Positions 25,885 through 35,054 of a DNA stretch of 53,068 nucleotides are shown one piece after another. The position numbers and the translations under genes were made by a program. The DNA comes from an uncultured cyanobacterium. Lineage in GTDB: Bacteria; Cyanobacteriota; Cyanobacteriia; PCC-6307; Cyanobiaceae. The DNA lies in NCBI GenBank assembly GCA_903917565.1, contig CAIXBB010000035.1:1-53068 (forward strand), read 5' to 3'. The notes below the pieces were generated by a model, which was not told the origin of the DNA, made no database searches, and worked only from the letters and a program-made list of their open reading frames with translations. The number at the start of each line of letters is the position of its first letter. Position 1 is the stretch's first letter.

Positions 25885-27042
25885 TTGGAACTCTTCTTTT
25901 CTCAGATCCTCGATGGTCTCAGCATCGCCTCTGTACTGCTGTTGGCAGCTACCGGGCTGGCCATCGTGTTCGGACTGATGGGTGTCATCAATCTCGCCCA
26001 TGGCGAGTTTCTGATGCTCGGCGCCTATGTCACCTATGTGGTGCAGTCGGCGTTCAAGCCCATGGGTGGCTTGATCTTCGAACTGTATTTCCCGATCTCC
26101 CTAGTGCTGTCCTTCGTCGTGACGGCGCTCATCGGTGTGCTTCTGGAAAGAACGTTGATCCGACAGCTCTACGGCAGGCCATTGGAAACCTTGCTGGCCA
26201 CCTGGGGTGTGAGCCTGATTCTCATCCAGTGGATTCGCAGTGTGTCGACAGCCATGATGCTCGGCATCCTGATTGCCGTGGCCGTTGGGTTCATCATCTC
26301 AAAGCTCCTGGCATCCAGGTTCTCCGAGAAGCCTTTCTTCACCTATCTCAACGGACTGGGTTGGGCGATCTCGATCGGAGTCGGCCTGATCGCCATCAAT
26401 GTGCTCGATGACATCCAGCCCATCTCCAGAGCCTGGTTCGGGCCACGCAACATCGACGTGACGGCCCCGAAATGGCTGCAGGGCAGCTGGGGCATGATCG
26501 GCAAGATCGAGCTGCCAGGCCTGCGGATCTTCATCATCCTGTTGTCGGCTCTGCTGCTGCTGGCCACCTACTGGTTCCTGAACAAAAGCGTCTGGGGTCT
26601 GCGCATCCGTGCCGTGACGCAGAACCGACAGATGAGCAACTGCCTCGGCATTCCCACCGATCGGGTCGACAGCATCACCTTCGGCATCGGCTCAGGGCTC
26701 GCAGGGGTGGCCGGTTGCGCCATCACGTTGCTGGGGTCCGTGGGCCCGAACCTGGGTGCCGCCTACATCGTCTCCTGTTTCATGGTGATCGTGCTGGGGG
26801 GGGTGGGCAATCTGCTCGGCACGGTGCTGGCCGCCCTGCTGCTGGGCATCATCCAGTCGGTGATCGGTTCGGGCACGCTGCTCACGATCTTCCCGGATAT
26901 GCCTGCGGCCGCCAAAGGAGTTGTCGAGTTCTTCGCCACCACCAGCATGTCGCTCGTGCTGGTGTTCATCTTCATCATTGTGTTCCTCCAGTTCCGTCCA
27001 AACGGGATGTTCCCTCAGAAGGGGCGTTCGGTCGATGCCTGA
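25885..27042 (+). CDS. urtB: Urea ABC transporter permease UrtB
   Basis: A 385-residue LIV-type permease. The N-terminus (LDGLSIASVLLLAATGLAIV, then FGLMGVINLAHGEF) is characteristic of UrtB, and the conserved cytoplasmic loop (WGLRIRAVTQNRQMSNCLGI) precedes the last helices. The start is probably TTG 25885 (reads MELFFSQIL), since no in-frame ATG gives the conserved beginning. About 100 residues around 110-190 are longer than in simple LIV permeases, normal for UrtB. It forms the channel with UrtC. Confidence 0.94.
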   Translation: MELFFSQILDGLSIASVLLLAATGLAIVFGLMGVINLAHGEFLMLGAYVTYVVQSAFKPMGGLIFELYFPISLVLSFVVTALIGVLLERTLIRQLYGRPLETLLATWGVSLILIQWIRSVSTAMMLGILIAVAVGFIISKLLASRFSEKPFFTYLNGLGWAISIGVGLIAINVLDDIQPISRAWFGPRNIDVTAPKWLQGSWGMIGKIELPGLRIFIILLSALLLLATYWFLNKSVWGLRIRAVTQNRQMSNCLGIPTDRVDSITFGIGSGLAGVAGCAITLLGSVGPNLGAAYIVSCFMVIVLGGVGNLLGTVLAALLLGIIQSVIGSGTLLTIFPDMPAAAKGVVEFFATTSMSLVLVFIFIIVFLQFRPNGMFPQKGRSVDA

Positions 27043-27102
27043 GTCCCTCCGTCAACGCTGCTGCAGCCTTCCGTTCCAACTCCCCACAAGGAGGCCCTTG
27101 CC

Positions 27103-28209
27103 GTGAAACTCTTCCAACGACTCGTCCCCTGGATCCTGCTGGCGATCGCGCTGTTCATCCTGCCGGCTGCCCTGGATGATTTTCGTCTCAACCTGTTCGG
27201 CCGCTACTTCGCTCTGGCGATAACAGCCTTGGCGATCGACCTGATCTGGGGATACACCGGCCTGCTGAGCCTGGGTCAGGGGATCTTCTTCTCCCTGGGG
27301 GGCTACGCGGTGGCCATGTACCTGATGCTCAACACCAAGAGCCTGGCGGGTGGGAACGGCATTCCCAAGTTCTTCGAGAACTACGGCGTCGAGCAGCTGC
27401 CCTTCTTCTGGCAGCCCTTCTGGTCGCCGGTGTTCACCCTGATTGCCATCTGGGCGATCCCGGCGGTGGTGGCGGGCGTGGTGGGCTGGCTGATCTTCCG
27501 GAACCGCATCAAGGGGGTGTACTTCTCGATCATCACCCAGGCGGCGCTGATGGTGTTCTTCCACTTCTTCAACGGCCAGCAGAAGCTCTTCGATGGAACC
27601 AACGGCCTCAAGACCAGCACCTCGGAACTGTTCGGAGAGCTCGTCGGCTCCCCCGACATGCAGGCCTGGTTCTACCGCCTGACGGTGGTGCTGCTGCCGT
27701 TGACCTTCCTCGTCTGCCGGTACTTCACCAGCGGTCGCTTCGGTGATGCCCTGATCGCCATCCGTGACGATGAGAGCCGCCTGCGCTTCGCCGGTTTCAA
27801 CCCCGTGCCCTTCAAGACGATCGTCTTTCTGGTGGCTGGGGCCCTCTGTGGCATCTCTGGTGCCCTTTACACGGTCCAATCCGGCATCGTGTCGCCGCAG
27901 TACATGTCGATCTCCTTCTCGATCGAGATGGTGATCTGGGTGGCTGTGGGGGGAAGGGGCACCCTGGTGGGCCCGATCATCGGCGCCACCGTGGTGAATT
28001 ACCTGCGCAGCCTGGTCAGCGAAGCACTGCCGGAGGCCTGGCTGTTCGTGCAGGGGGCACTGTTCATCTTCGTGGTGGTCCTGATGCCCGACGGCATCTA
28101 CGGCTGGATCACCAAAGGAGGCTTCCGCACCTTTCTGGCCGCCTTCGGCATCGCCAAGAAGGCCAAGACCTACCCCCAGCTGGACAAGGAGGCCATTCCG
28201 GTGGATTAG
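27103..28209 (+). CDS. urtC: Urea ABC transporter permease UrtC
   Basis: A 368-residue permease with GTG start at 27103 preceded by AAGGAGG, a strong ribosome-binding site. Motifs include ALAIDLIWGYTGLLSLGQGI and FFSLGGYAVAMYLML near 45-75, and the EAA-like loop FGDALIAIRDDESRLRFAGF near 210-229. It pairs with UrtB; the C-terminus ends in a polar tail (KAKTYPQLDKEAIPVD). Nothing unusual. Confidence 0.95.
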   Translation: MKLFQRLVPWILLAIALFILPAALDDFRLNLFGRYFALAITALAIDLIWGYTGLLSLGQGIFFSLGGYAVAMYLMLNTKSLAGGNGIPKFFENYGVEQLPFFWQPFWSPVFTLIAIWAIPAVVAGVVGWLIFRNRIKGVYFSIITQAALMVFFHFFNGQQKLFDGTNGLKTSTSELFGELVGSPDMQAWFYRLTVVLLPLTFLVCRYFTSGRFGDALIAIRDDESRLRFAGFNPVPFKTIVFLVAGALCGISGALYTVQSGIVSPQYMSISFSIEMVIWVAVGGRGTLVGPIIGATVVNYLRSLVSEALPEAWLFVQGALFIFVVVLMPDGIYGWITKGGFRTFLAAFGIAKKAKTYPQLDKEAIPVD

Positions 28210-28272
28210 TCCCCCAGGAGCACCGTCCTGGTCTGTCTGCTGTGACTGCTTTTTCGATTTCGCACCCTTCCG

Positions 28273-29025
28273 ATGTCCATGTCAGAACCTCTACTCGAGC
28301 TCAATGACGTCAGCGTGAGTTTCGACGGCTTCTATGCCCTCACAGACCTCAGCCTGAAGCTCTACAAGGGTGAGCTGAAGTCCATCATCGGCCCCAACGG
28401 TGCCGGCAAGACCACCTTTCTGGATGTCATCACAGGCAAGGTGCGACCCACGAAAGGGACGGTGACCTTCAAGGGCAAGTCCCTGCTCGGCGTCTCAGAA
28501 CAGAAGATCTCACGCGATGGTATCGGCCGCAAGTTCCAGACCCCACGGGTGTTTGAGAATCTCACCGTGCTGCGCAACCTGGAGCTCTCCGCCTCCCCCG
28601 AGAAGAACGCCTTCAGCCTGCTGGGCTCCGGCCTGCCCCAGTCCTCAAAGGATGAGGTGCATCGGATCATGAATTACGTGGGCCTCACTCCGTTTGCCAC
28701 CGTCAAGGCCGGCTCCCTGTCCCACGGCCAGAAGCAGTGGCTGGCGATCGCCTCCCTCGTGGCCCAGGCCCCCGAAGTGCTGCTGCTGGATGAACCCGTC
28801 GCTGGCCTCACCGATGAGGAAACCCTGCGCACCGCCGAGCTGATCAAGTCGCTTGCCGGCGACCACACCGTGGTGGTGATCGAGCACGACATGGAGTTCA
28901 TCCGCGACCTGGGTTTCGACGTCACCGTTCTGCACCAGGGACAGGTGCTCACGGAGGGGCCGCTGGAGAAGGTCAAGTCCGACCCGCGGGTGATCGAGGT
29001 GTACCTGGGGCCGCCCGAACAGTAA
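28273..29025 (+). CDS. urtD: Urea ABC transporter ATPase UrtD
   Basis: A 250-residue ABC ATPase of the LivG type: Walker A GPNGAGKTT near residue 43, a Q-loop region with GIGRKFQTPRVFE, signature LSHGQKQW near 150 (the family form of LSGGQ), Walker B VLLLDEPVAGL near 173, and H-switch VVVIEHDMEF. It powers UrtBC together with UrtE. ATG 28273 is followed by a second Met; either could be used. Confidence 0.95.
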   Translation: MSMSEPLLELNDVSVSFDGFYALTDLSLKLYKGELKSIIGPNGAGKTTFLDVITGKVRPTKGTVTFKGKSLLGVSEQKISRDGIGRKFQTPRVFENLTVLRNLELSASPEKNAFSLLGSGLPQSSKDEVHRIMNYVGLTPFATVKAGSLSHGQKQWLAIASLVAQAPEVLLLDEPVAGLTDEETLRTAELIKSLAGDHTVVVIEHDMEFIRDLGFDVTVLHQGQVLTEGPLEKVKSDPRVIEVYLGPPEQ

Positions 29026-29054
29026 TCACTTCCCGACCATCACCCACCGACCCC

Positions 29055-29780
29055 ATGTCCACCACCAGCACCCAACCCCTGCTCCAGGTCTCCGACCTGA
29101 ATGTCTATTACGGAGAAAGCCACATTCTCCGTAACGTTGACCTGACCATCCACAAAGGCAAGATGGTCTGCCTGATCGGCCGCAATGGCGTCGGCAAGAC
29201 CACCTTCCTCAAGACCGTCATCGGCCTGTTGCAGCAGCGATCCGGGACGATCAGTTATCAGGATGGCCAGCTCACCACCCAGCCGCCCTACAAGCGGGCC
29301 CGCTCAGGCATCGGCTATGTGTCCCAGGGCAGGGACATCATTCCCCAGGTGACCGTGAAGGAAAATCTGCTGCTCGGCATGGAAGCCCTGCCCGGGGGCC
29401 TCGAAAAGAACCGCCACATCGATCCGCTGATCTTCGATCTGTTCCCGATCCTCGAGAAGTTCCTCAAGCGCAAAGGCGGCGACCTCAGTGGCGGTCAGCA
29501 ACAACAGCTGGCCATCGCCCGTGCCCTGCTGGGCAAGCCCAAGCTGCTGCTCCTCGATGAACCCACCGAAGGGATTCAACCCTCCATCATCCTCGACATC
29601 GAGCATGCCGTGCAGCGGATCATGAAGGAAACCGGCATCAGCGTGTTGCTGGTGGAGCAGCACCTGCACTTCGTTCGCCAGTCCGACTTCTATTACGCCA
29701 TGCAGCGCGGCGGCATCGTCTCCAGCGGCGAAACCGACCAGCTCTCCGACGACGTGATCAAGGAATTCCTCACGGTCTGA
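29055..29780 (+). CDS. urtE: Urea ABC transporter ATPase UrtE
   Basis: A 241-residue LivF-type ATPase. Walker A is GRNGVGKTT near 40, SGIGYVSQGRDIIPQVTVKE resembles UrtE proteins, the signature is LSGGQQQQLAIARAL near 144, and Walker B is LLLLDEPTEGI near 165. It is the second ATPase of the heteromeric urea importer and the last gene of the operon; a convergent fmdB-like gene follows 22 bases after the stop. Confidence 0.95.
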   Translation: MSTTSTQPLLQVSDLNVYYGESHILRNVDLTIHKGKMVCLIGRNGVGKTTFLKTVIGLLQQRSGTISYQDGQLTTQPPYKRARSGIGYVSQGRDIIPQVTVKENLLLGMEALPGGLEKNRHIDPLIFDLFPILEKFLKRKGGDLSGGQQQQLAIARALLGKPKLLLLDEPTEGIQPSIILDIEHAVQRIMKETGISVLLVEQHLHFVRQSDFYYAMQRGGIVSSGETDQLSDDVIKEFLTV

Positions 29781-29802
29781 GACACGCCTGTTCCCCAGAG
29801 CC

Positions 29803-30075
29803 TCAACAGCCGCGATTGAGCATCCAAGGCCGGGTGCCGCTCTCCTTGAGCCGCTGCCTTCCGGCCACTTCCTTGGTTTCCTTGCGGACCAGGCGAGGTC
29901 CGGACTGCTCCTGCTTCAGCCTTAGGGGGCCGCTGAGCGACATGACAGGCGTGAACACGCGCAGGCCTGCCGCCGTGCAGGTTGGGCAGTTGGTCTCCTT
30001 CTGGCGCTCATCGATGCTGCGCCAGACTTCATAGTTGTCGCAGCCATTGGTGCAGCGGTATTCGTAGACAGGCAT
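29803..30075 (-). CDS. FmdB-family zinc-ribbon protein
   Basis: A 90-residue protein from ATG 30075 (MPVYEYRCTN). The N-terminal zinc ribbon uses CTNGCDNYEVW and CPTCTAAGLRVF (CxxxC ... CxxC), as in FmdB regulatory proteins. The tail is basic and polar and not conserved. FmdB was first described next to the amide-induced formamidase genes of Methylophilus and proposed as a regulator; here it also lies just downstream of fmdA, on the same strand with an 86-base gap. The start at 30114 adds a non-conserved leader. Confidence 0.8.
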   Translation of the reverse strand: MPVYEYRCTNGCDNYEVWRSIDERQKETNCPTCTAAGLRVFTPVMSLSGPLRLKQEQSGPRLVRKETKEVAGRQRLKESGTRPWMLNRGC

Positions 30076-30161
30076 CGCAAAAAAGAGGGGAGATACGAGA
30101 GCACAATGAGGCATAAAAGAAAAGGGGCCTGACGCTCAGGCCCACCATTCCACGTTGCTGA

Positions 30162-31367
30162 TCAGCAGGGGAGAATGTCCTGGTCGAAGATCGAGGTGGG
30201 GATGGCCAGGGTGCAGCAGGCGTTGGGGATATCAACGATGCCGCTGATCCTGCCTTCCACCGGCGCGCAGCTCAGCAGCAGGTAGGCCTGCTCACCGGTG
30301 TAGCCGAACTTCTTGAGGTACTCAATGGCGTTGAGGCAGGCACGTCGGTAGGCGATGTGCACATCCATGTAGTACTGCTTGCCTTCAAATTCATCGACAG
30401 AGATGCCTTCGAACACCAGGTAGTCGGCGTAGTGGGGTTCCACCGGGCTGGTTTTGAACATGGGATTGACCATCCCATACTTGGCCATGCCGCCCTTGAT
30501 GATCTCGACATGAAGATCGAGGTAGCCGGACATCTCGATGGCGCCACAGAAAGAGATCTCACCGTCTCCCTGGGAGAAGTGGATGTCGCCCATCGAGAGC
30601 TTGGCGCCTTCGACATAGACGGGGAAGTAGATCCGCGTGCCCTTGGTGAGGTTCTTGATGTCGCAGTTGCCGCCGTGCTCCCTGGGCGGCACGGTGCGGG
30701 CGGCTTCATTCGCCACCCGCTCGAACTCACTGGAGGGGAGGGTGCCGAGGATGGCGCTGTTGGGATTGGGCAGGGCCGCCAGCACCGGCTCGCTGCCGGA
30801 GAGGCCAGCGCCGTAGGTGCGGCGATCGGGGGCGGTCTTCACCAGTTCCGTCTCCCGACGGTTCCATTCATTCAGCAGTTCCTGGGAGGGGGCGCAACCG
30901 ATCAGGCCAGGGTGGGTGATGCCGGCGAAACGCACGCCGGGAATGTGGCGGGAGGAGGTATAGATGCCTTCCAGATCCCAGATGGCCTTGGCGGCCTTGG
31001 GATAGTGATCGGTGAGGAAGCCACCACCGTTCTCCTTGGCGAAGATGCCCGTGAAACCCCACTCATCCCCCTGCAGAGCGCCGACATCGAGAATGTCGAC
31101 CACCAGGATGTCCCCGGGCTGGGCCCCATTGACCCAGATCGGTCCACTGAGGACGTGGACGACCTCCAGATTCACATCTTCGATGTCCTTGGGGTCGTCA
31201 TTGTTCTTGATCTGGCCATCGGTCCAGTCCTTGCATTCGATCCGGAACACATCACCAGGATTCACCGAGGCCACGGCAGGAATCTCGGGATGCCAGCGGT
31301 TGTGGCCGGGCATGTCCTGTTGATCCATCGGTTTGGTGAGATCGACGGAAAAGAGTGTTTTTGGCAT
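30162..31367 (-). CDS. fmdA: Formamidase FmdA
   Basis: About 401 residues from ATG 31367 (MPKTLFSVDL). Segments PGHNRWHPEIPAVASVNPGD, VVDILDVGALQGDEWGFTG and RTVPPREHGGNCDIKNLTKG are characteristic of the FmdA/AmdA acetamidase-formamidase family. The HFSQGDGEISFCGAIE stretch holds a likely catalytic Glu/Cys region. The enzyme hydrolyses formamide to formate and ammonium in the cytoplasm, giving another nitrogen source beside urea. It is followed by an FmdB-like protein and preceded by a candidate NtcA site, consistent with nitrogen-stress expression. Confidence 0.92.
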   Translation of the reverse strand: MPKTLFSVDLTKPMDQQDMPGHNRWHPEIPAVASVNPGDVFRIECKDWTDGQIKNNDDPKDIEDVNLEVVHVLSGPIWVNGAQPGDILVVDILDVGALQGDEWGFTGIFAKENGGGFLTDHYPKAAKAIWDLEGIYTSSRHIPGVRFAGITHPGLIGCAPSQELLNEWNRRETELVKTAPDRRTYGAGLSGSEPVLAALPNPNSAILGTLPSSEFERVANEAARTVPPREHGGNCDIKNLTKGTRIYFPVYVEGAKLSMGDIHFSQGDGEISFCGAIEMSGYLDLHVEIIKGGMAKYGMVNPMFKTSPVEPHYADYLVFEGISVDEFEGKQYYMDVHIAYRRACLNAIEYLKKFGYTGEQAYLLLSCAPVEGRISGIVDIPNACCTLAIPTSIFDQDILPC

Positions 31368-31395
31368 CGAGACACCGAGGTGCAATTTCCTCACC

Positions 31396-31437
31396 ATCCA
31401 AAAGGAAGGCCTGCGGCTCGAAAGTGTCTGTTGCTAC
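31396..31437 (-). promoter_or_regulatory. Candidate NtcA promoter of fmdA
   Basis: On the minus strand, GTA-N8-CAC (31437 to 31424) keeps the GT...AC pair spacing of NtcA sites. Exactly 22 bases downstream is TTGGAT (31401 to 31396), a weak -10 that departs from TAN3T at its second base. The spacing is right and the regulon fits, but the match is less good than at urtA. Confidence 0.45.
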
Positions 31438-31533
31438 CGGATAGTGGCGGCTTAGGGTGTGCTTAACGAGATCGAAGCAAGAATCATTATCAAGCGATCG
31501 GTTTCCCTTCTCCTTGTCGTGGTGGCAGCAGGA

Positions 31534-32031
31534 TCAGGTGTGCTTGAAATCACCTTTCCGGCACAGATTGTCCTTCAGTCGTGAGACCCAGCCGCTGGAA
31601 TCAAGCGTTCCAGTCTTTTCGGTTCGGCCGTCAAAATGGAACAGGAACTGCCAGCGATCCTTGACCGGAAATGGTCTTTTGGCGTTGAGATCGCTGATAG
31701 GATCTCCATAGATATTGTCATAGGTTGGCCAGCCCGGCTCTCCCTTGACGCTGCAGATAGCTGTGACTTCATACAACTTTTCCTTGGCATCTCCGGCCTC
31801 GGAGGTGATCTTCACGACACCCTTATGTAACCCATTGGCAATTCCTGGCGTGAAGGCCTTAACCAACTCCACCCGGCTGCCATCGGCGTTCGCCAGCAGG
31901 TCGCCTGGCTTGGCGTTCTTGATGGCCACCTCCTCGGAGTTGGCACCACAGCCGGCCAGGGCGAGCCCCAGACAGGCCAGCAGCCCTGCCACGTGCCTCC
32001 GGGCCCCCAGGCCCCCCACAGCGTCGAACAA
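31534..32031 (-). CDS. Hypothetical lipoprotein
   Basis: A 165-residue protein with signal sequence and lipobox LALAGC (Cys28). The mature part contains AKPGDLLANADGSRVELVKA, YEVTAICSVKGEPGWPTYDN and WVSRLKDNLCRKGDF. Two Cys (in AICS and NLCR) may form a disulfide. The family was not recognised. It is monocistronic, between fmdA and pabC on the same strand, with 26 bases to pabC, so its promoter could be read from pabC upstream. Its lower GC content compared with pabC suggests separate origin. Confidence 0.6.
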   Translation of the reverse strand: MFDAVGGLGARRHVAGLLACLGLALAGCGANSEEVAIKNAKPGDLLANADGSRVELVKAFTPGIANGLHKGVVKITSEAGDAKEKLYEVTAICSVKGEPGWPTYDNIYGDPISDLNAKRPFPVKDRWQFLFHFDGRTEKTGTLDSSGWVSRLKDNLCRKGDFKHT

Positions 32032-32057
32032 GGTGATCCATCGACTCGCGCGCCAAC

Positions 32058-32933
32058 CTATGACGACGCCAGCAGCCGCTCCCAGAAGCCCTCAGCCCCA
32101 AGCGGCAGGGGCAGATCGCTGGCCTGGCAGCGGCGGATCGCCCGGTGGCCCAGGCTGTTGATCAGCAGGGCCCCCTCGCTGGCCAGCAGGTCCGCGAGGC
32201 CCAGGCGGCCCTCCCGCACCAGGCCCAGGGCCAGGCCACGGCCCCGCATCACCCCCGGCAGGCAGCCGCTGGCCAGGGGCGGTGTGATCCATTCGCCCTG
32301 CCGCCGGACCAGCAGGTTGGCGCTGGTGCCGCAGCAGAGGTCGCCGCCTTCCCCGAGCAGCAGGGCGTCGTCGGCGCCGTTGGCCCGGGCCTCGCGCAGG
32401 GCCTGGATGGCACCGCCGTAGGCGAAGGTCTTGCAGCGGCTGACCAGGCTGCCTGAGTTGCGCCGCTCCAGGCGACTCAGGATCACCGCCACCGGCGTGC
32501 TGTCACGCCTCCAGGGGCTCAGCTGCAACCAGAAGCGCGGCCGCCCCTGGGGTTCGCCTGGCCCCGGTAGGGCGAGGCCCCGCCGACTGCCGCCACTCCC
32601 CCGGCTCCAGTTGAGCCGCAGGGCGCCGTCGCCGCGGAGGCCGCTGCGGGCCAGGGCCTCCGCCAGCAGCGGAAGCACCCGATCGGCGCCGGGGGGGGCT
32701 TCCATGCCCAGGCTGGCGGCCGAGGCCTGCCAACGCGCCAGGTGCTCCGCCAGCAGCCGGGGTCTCCCCGCCTGGATCAGCACCGTCTCGAACAGCCCGT
32801 CGGCCAGCAGCAGGCCCCGGTCGCTCAGGGGCAGGCAGAGTTGGTCCGGGTCGCCCCAGGATCCGTCCGGCAATGGCGCGTCGATCCAGGCGATGGCCGT
32901 GGGCCCCAGGCCGGTGTCACCGCCGCCGCTCAT
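32058..32933 (-). CDS. pabC: Class IV aminotransferase, probable 4-amino-4-deoxychorismate lyase
   Basis: A 291-residue fold-type IV PLP enzyme. RGLLLADGLFETVLIQAGRP near residues 38-57 is the conserved N-terminal motif. The PLP Lys lies in SLVSRCKTFAYGGAIQALRE near 165, where Y/K motifs of the family fall, and CCGTSANLLV near 198 is the usual glycine-asparagine stretch. PabC splits aminodeoxychorismate into p-aminobenzoate and pyruvate for folate. It overlaps pabB by four bases (ATGA), supporting this role over branched-chain or D-amino acid aminotransferases. Confidence 0.85.
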   Translation of the reverse strand: MSGGGDTGLGPTAIAWIDAPLPDGSWGDPDQLCLPLSDRGLLLADGLFETVLIQAGRPRLLAEHLARWQASAASLGMEAPPGADRVLPLLAEALARSGLRGDGALRLNWSRGSGGSRRGLALPGPGEPQGRPRFWLQLSPWRRDSTPVAVILSRLERRNSGSLVSRCKTFAYGGAIQALREARANGADDALLLGEGGDLCCGTSANLLVRRQGEWITPPLASGCLPGVMRGRGLALGLVREGRLGLADLLASEGALLINSLGHRAIRRCQASDLPLPLGAEGFWERLLASS

Positions 32934-34246
32934 GCCAGGGCCTCCAGCAGGGGTTCGATCTTCCAGCCCATCTCCCGGGCCTCCCCCGCCGGGTCGGAGT
33001 CGGCCACAATGCCGCCGCCCGCGTGCAGCCGCAGGCGGCGGCCCTTCTGCAACAGGGTGCGGATGAGGATGCTGCTGTCGAAGCCACCGTCGGCCCCGAG
33101 GTGGAACAGGGAGCCGCAGTAGGGCCCCCGCGGCACCGGCTCGAGCTGGTTCAGGCGCCGGCAGGCGCGCACCTTGGGGGCGCCGGTGATCGAGCCCCCC
33201 GGCCAGCAGGCCCTCAGCAGGTCCACCAATCCGCAGCCGTCGGCGAGCTGGCCCATCACCACCGAAGTGAGGTGGTGCACATGGGCGTAGCTCTCCAGCC
33301 CCAGCAGCTGGGGCACGTGCACCGATCCCGGCACGCAGACCCGGCCCAGGTCGTTGCGCAGCAGATCGACGATCATCACGTTCTCGGCCCGGTCCTTGGG
33401 GTCACAGATCAGGGCGGCGGCACTGGCCGCATCGGCATCGGGGTCGCCATGGCGCGGCCGGGTGCCCTTGATCGGCCGCGTCTCCAAGCGCCGGTCGGGG
33501 TGCAGGCGCAGGAAGCGCTCGGGGGAGGCCGAGATCACGGCCTCCTCGCCGGCGATCGCCAGACCCGCGAAGGGGGCCGGCCCGTGCCGGACCAGGCGGC
33601 GATAGAGCGTCAGGGGGTCGGCCCGCTCAGGCCGCAGGCTCTCGCAGCAGGCAGTGAGGTTGGCCTGAAACAGATCACCGGCCGCGATCCACTCCCGCAG
33701 GATCCGCACCTGCCCGGCGTAGTCCTCCGGGGAGGTGTGCCAGTGCCAGTCGCTCCTCGGGATACCCACATCTGGAATGCCCCCGGCCCCGGCCCCCGCC
33801 GCGGCCGTAGCCGTGGCGGGGGCCTCCAGCAGCCGGCCCATGGCGGCGAACCGGGTGGGGTCGTCGCCCTCGAGCCAGAGCCGTTGCTCGCCCCGATCGA
33901 AGTGGATCAGGGGGTCGTGGCGGGCCGCCCAGAGGGTGGCCATGTCGGAGACCTGCCAGTGGCCTGAGGGCTCCACCCAGGCCCCAGCCTCGTAGCCGAG
34001 CCAGCCCAGCCACGGCCCCCCCTGGCGCTCCAGATCCGCCAGGACGGCGAAGGGATCGCCCGCGCCCGTCGTGCCCGGCAGGCCCCGGCAGTCCACCGTG
34101 GCCACCGGATCCACCCCGAGCACGCCGCGGCGACCGAGGGGGCTGCCGTCCCCATCGAGCAGCACCAGCCCATCCTGGCCGAAGCGCGCCGCCAGGACCC
34201 GGGCCAGGGCCCGGGGCTCCAGCCAGGGGAGCGGCTTCCTCTTCAA
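32930..34246 (-). CDS. pabB: Aminodeoxychorismate synthase component I
   Basis: A 438-residue chorismate-binding enzyme. [14 protein letters not shown] near residue 265 has the PIKGT Lys typical of PabB (TrpE has PIAGT). [30 protein letters not shown] and [14 protein letters not shown] near 350 complete the catalytic domain. The N-terminus (residues 1-150) is the usual variable domain; no glutaminase is fused. PabB aminates chorismate using ammonia from PabA, which is not in this window. It overlaps queC by four bases upstream and pabC by four downstream. Confidence 0.92.
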   Translation of the reverse strand: MKRKPLPWLEPRALARVLAARFGQDGLVLLDGDGSPLGRRGVLGVDPVATVDCRGLPGTTGAGDPFAVLADLERQGGPWLGWLGYEAGAWVEPSGHWQVSDMATLWAARHDPLIHFDRGEQRLWLEGDDPTRFAAMGRLLEAPATATAAAGAGAGGIPDVGIPRSDWHWHTSPEDYAGQVRILREWIAAGDLFQANLTACCESLRPERADPLTLYRRLVRHGPAPFAGLAIAGEEAVISASPERFLRLHPDRRLETRPIKGTRPRHGDPDADAASAAALICDPKDRAENVMIVDLLRNDLGRVCVPGSVHVPQLLGLESYAHVHHLTSVVMGQLADGCGLVDLLRACWPGGSITGAPKVRACRRLNQLEPVPRGPYCGSLFHLGADGGFDSSILIRTLLQKGRRLRLHAGGGIVADSDPAGEAREMGWKIEPLLEALA

Positions 34247-34953
34247 CGGTCTGCTCCGGAGCGGATGGCGGCTCCGGCGCGGATGGCGGCGCTGGCCAGG
34301 TCGGCGCGGCCGGCGGCGGCCAGGGCGGCATCGCGGATGCGGCAGCTGTCGCAGCGGCCGCAGGGAAGGTCATCCCCGCTGTAACAGCTCCAGGTGGCCG
34401 CGATCGGCACCCCCAGCCGCAGCGCTTCGCGCACGATGGTGGTCTTGTCCCAGGCCACGAGCGGCGCCCAGAGGCGGGCCCCATGGCCCTGGCGCCCTGC
34501 CTTGCTGGCCAGGTCGGCCAGGCTCTGGAAGGCGGCCAGGTAGTCGGGGCGGCAATCGGGGTAGCCGGAATAATCCACCGCGTTGACCCCGAGCACCAGG
34601 CTGCCGGCGCCGCGGGCTTCGGCCAGGCTCAGCCCCAGGGCGATGAAGACCGTGTTGCGGCCGGGCACGTAGGTGCTGGGGATCACCCCGTCGCACACCC
34701 CCGCCTCGGGCACAGGGATGGCCGGATCGGTGAGGGCCGAGCCGCCCCAGGCCGCCAGGTTCACGGCGATCACCTGGTGCTCTTCGAGCGCCAGGGCGCC
34801 GGCCACCGCTGCGGCGGCGGCGAGCTCGCGCCGGTGGCGTTGGCCGTAGTCGAAGGAGAGGCCGATCACCCGGTGGCCCGCCTCGATCGCCAGGGCGGCA
34901 GCGGTGGCCGAATCCAGGCCGCCGGAGAGCAGGGCGATGGCGAGCGACTTGGA
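34243..34953 (-). CDS. queC: 7-cyano-7-deazaguanine synthase QueC, start unclear
   Basis: The frame from [20 protein letters not shown] encodes a complete QueC of about 236 residues: PP-loop [23 protein letters not shown], and the C-terminal zinc site [15 protein letters not shown] (CX8CX2CX2C). It makes preQ0 from carboxy-deazaguanine for queuosine. No ATG, GTG or TTG precedes the PP-loop in this frame. Eight G (plus strand 34955-34962) lie just upstream; losing one base there would join an ATG at 35011, adding one would join an ATG at 35045. A sequencing or real indel in the G-run, or a non-standard start, is therefore likely. Confidence 0.85.
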   Translation of the reverse strand, partial: SKSLAIALLSGGLDSATAAALAIEAGHRVIGLSFDYGQRHRRELAAAAAVAGALALEEHQVIAVNLAAWGGSALTDPAIPVPEAGVCDGVIPSTYVPGRNTVFIALGLSLAEARGAGSLVLGVNAVDYSGYPDCRPDYLAAFQSLADLASKAGRQGHGARLWAPLVAWDKTTIVREALRLGVPIAATWSCYSGDDLPCGRCDSCRIRDAALAAAGRADLASAAIRAGAAIRSGADR

Positions 34954-35054
34954 TGGGGGGGGCTTGGCAGGGGGGCGCGTGATGGGGCCTGCGGGAGCAA
35001 GGTGCCCCCATTGTGGAAGCGGTCGGAGGGACCGGAGGATGCCATCGTGAGCAG

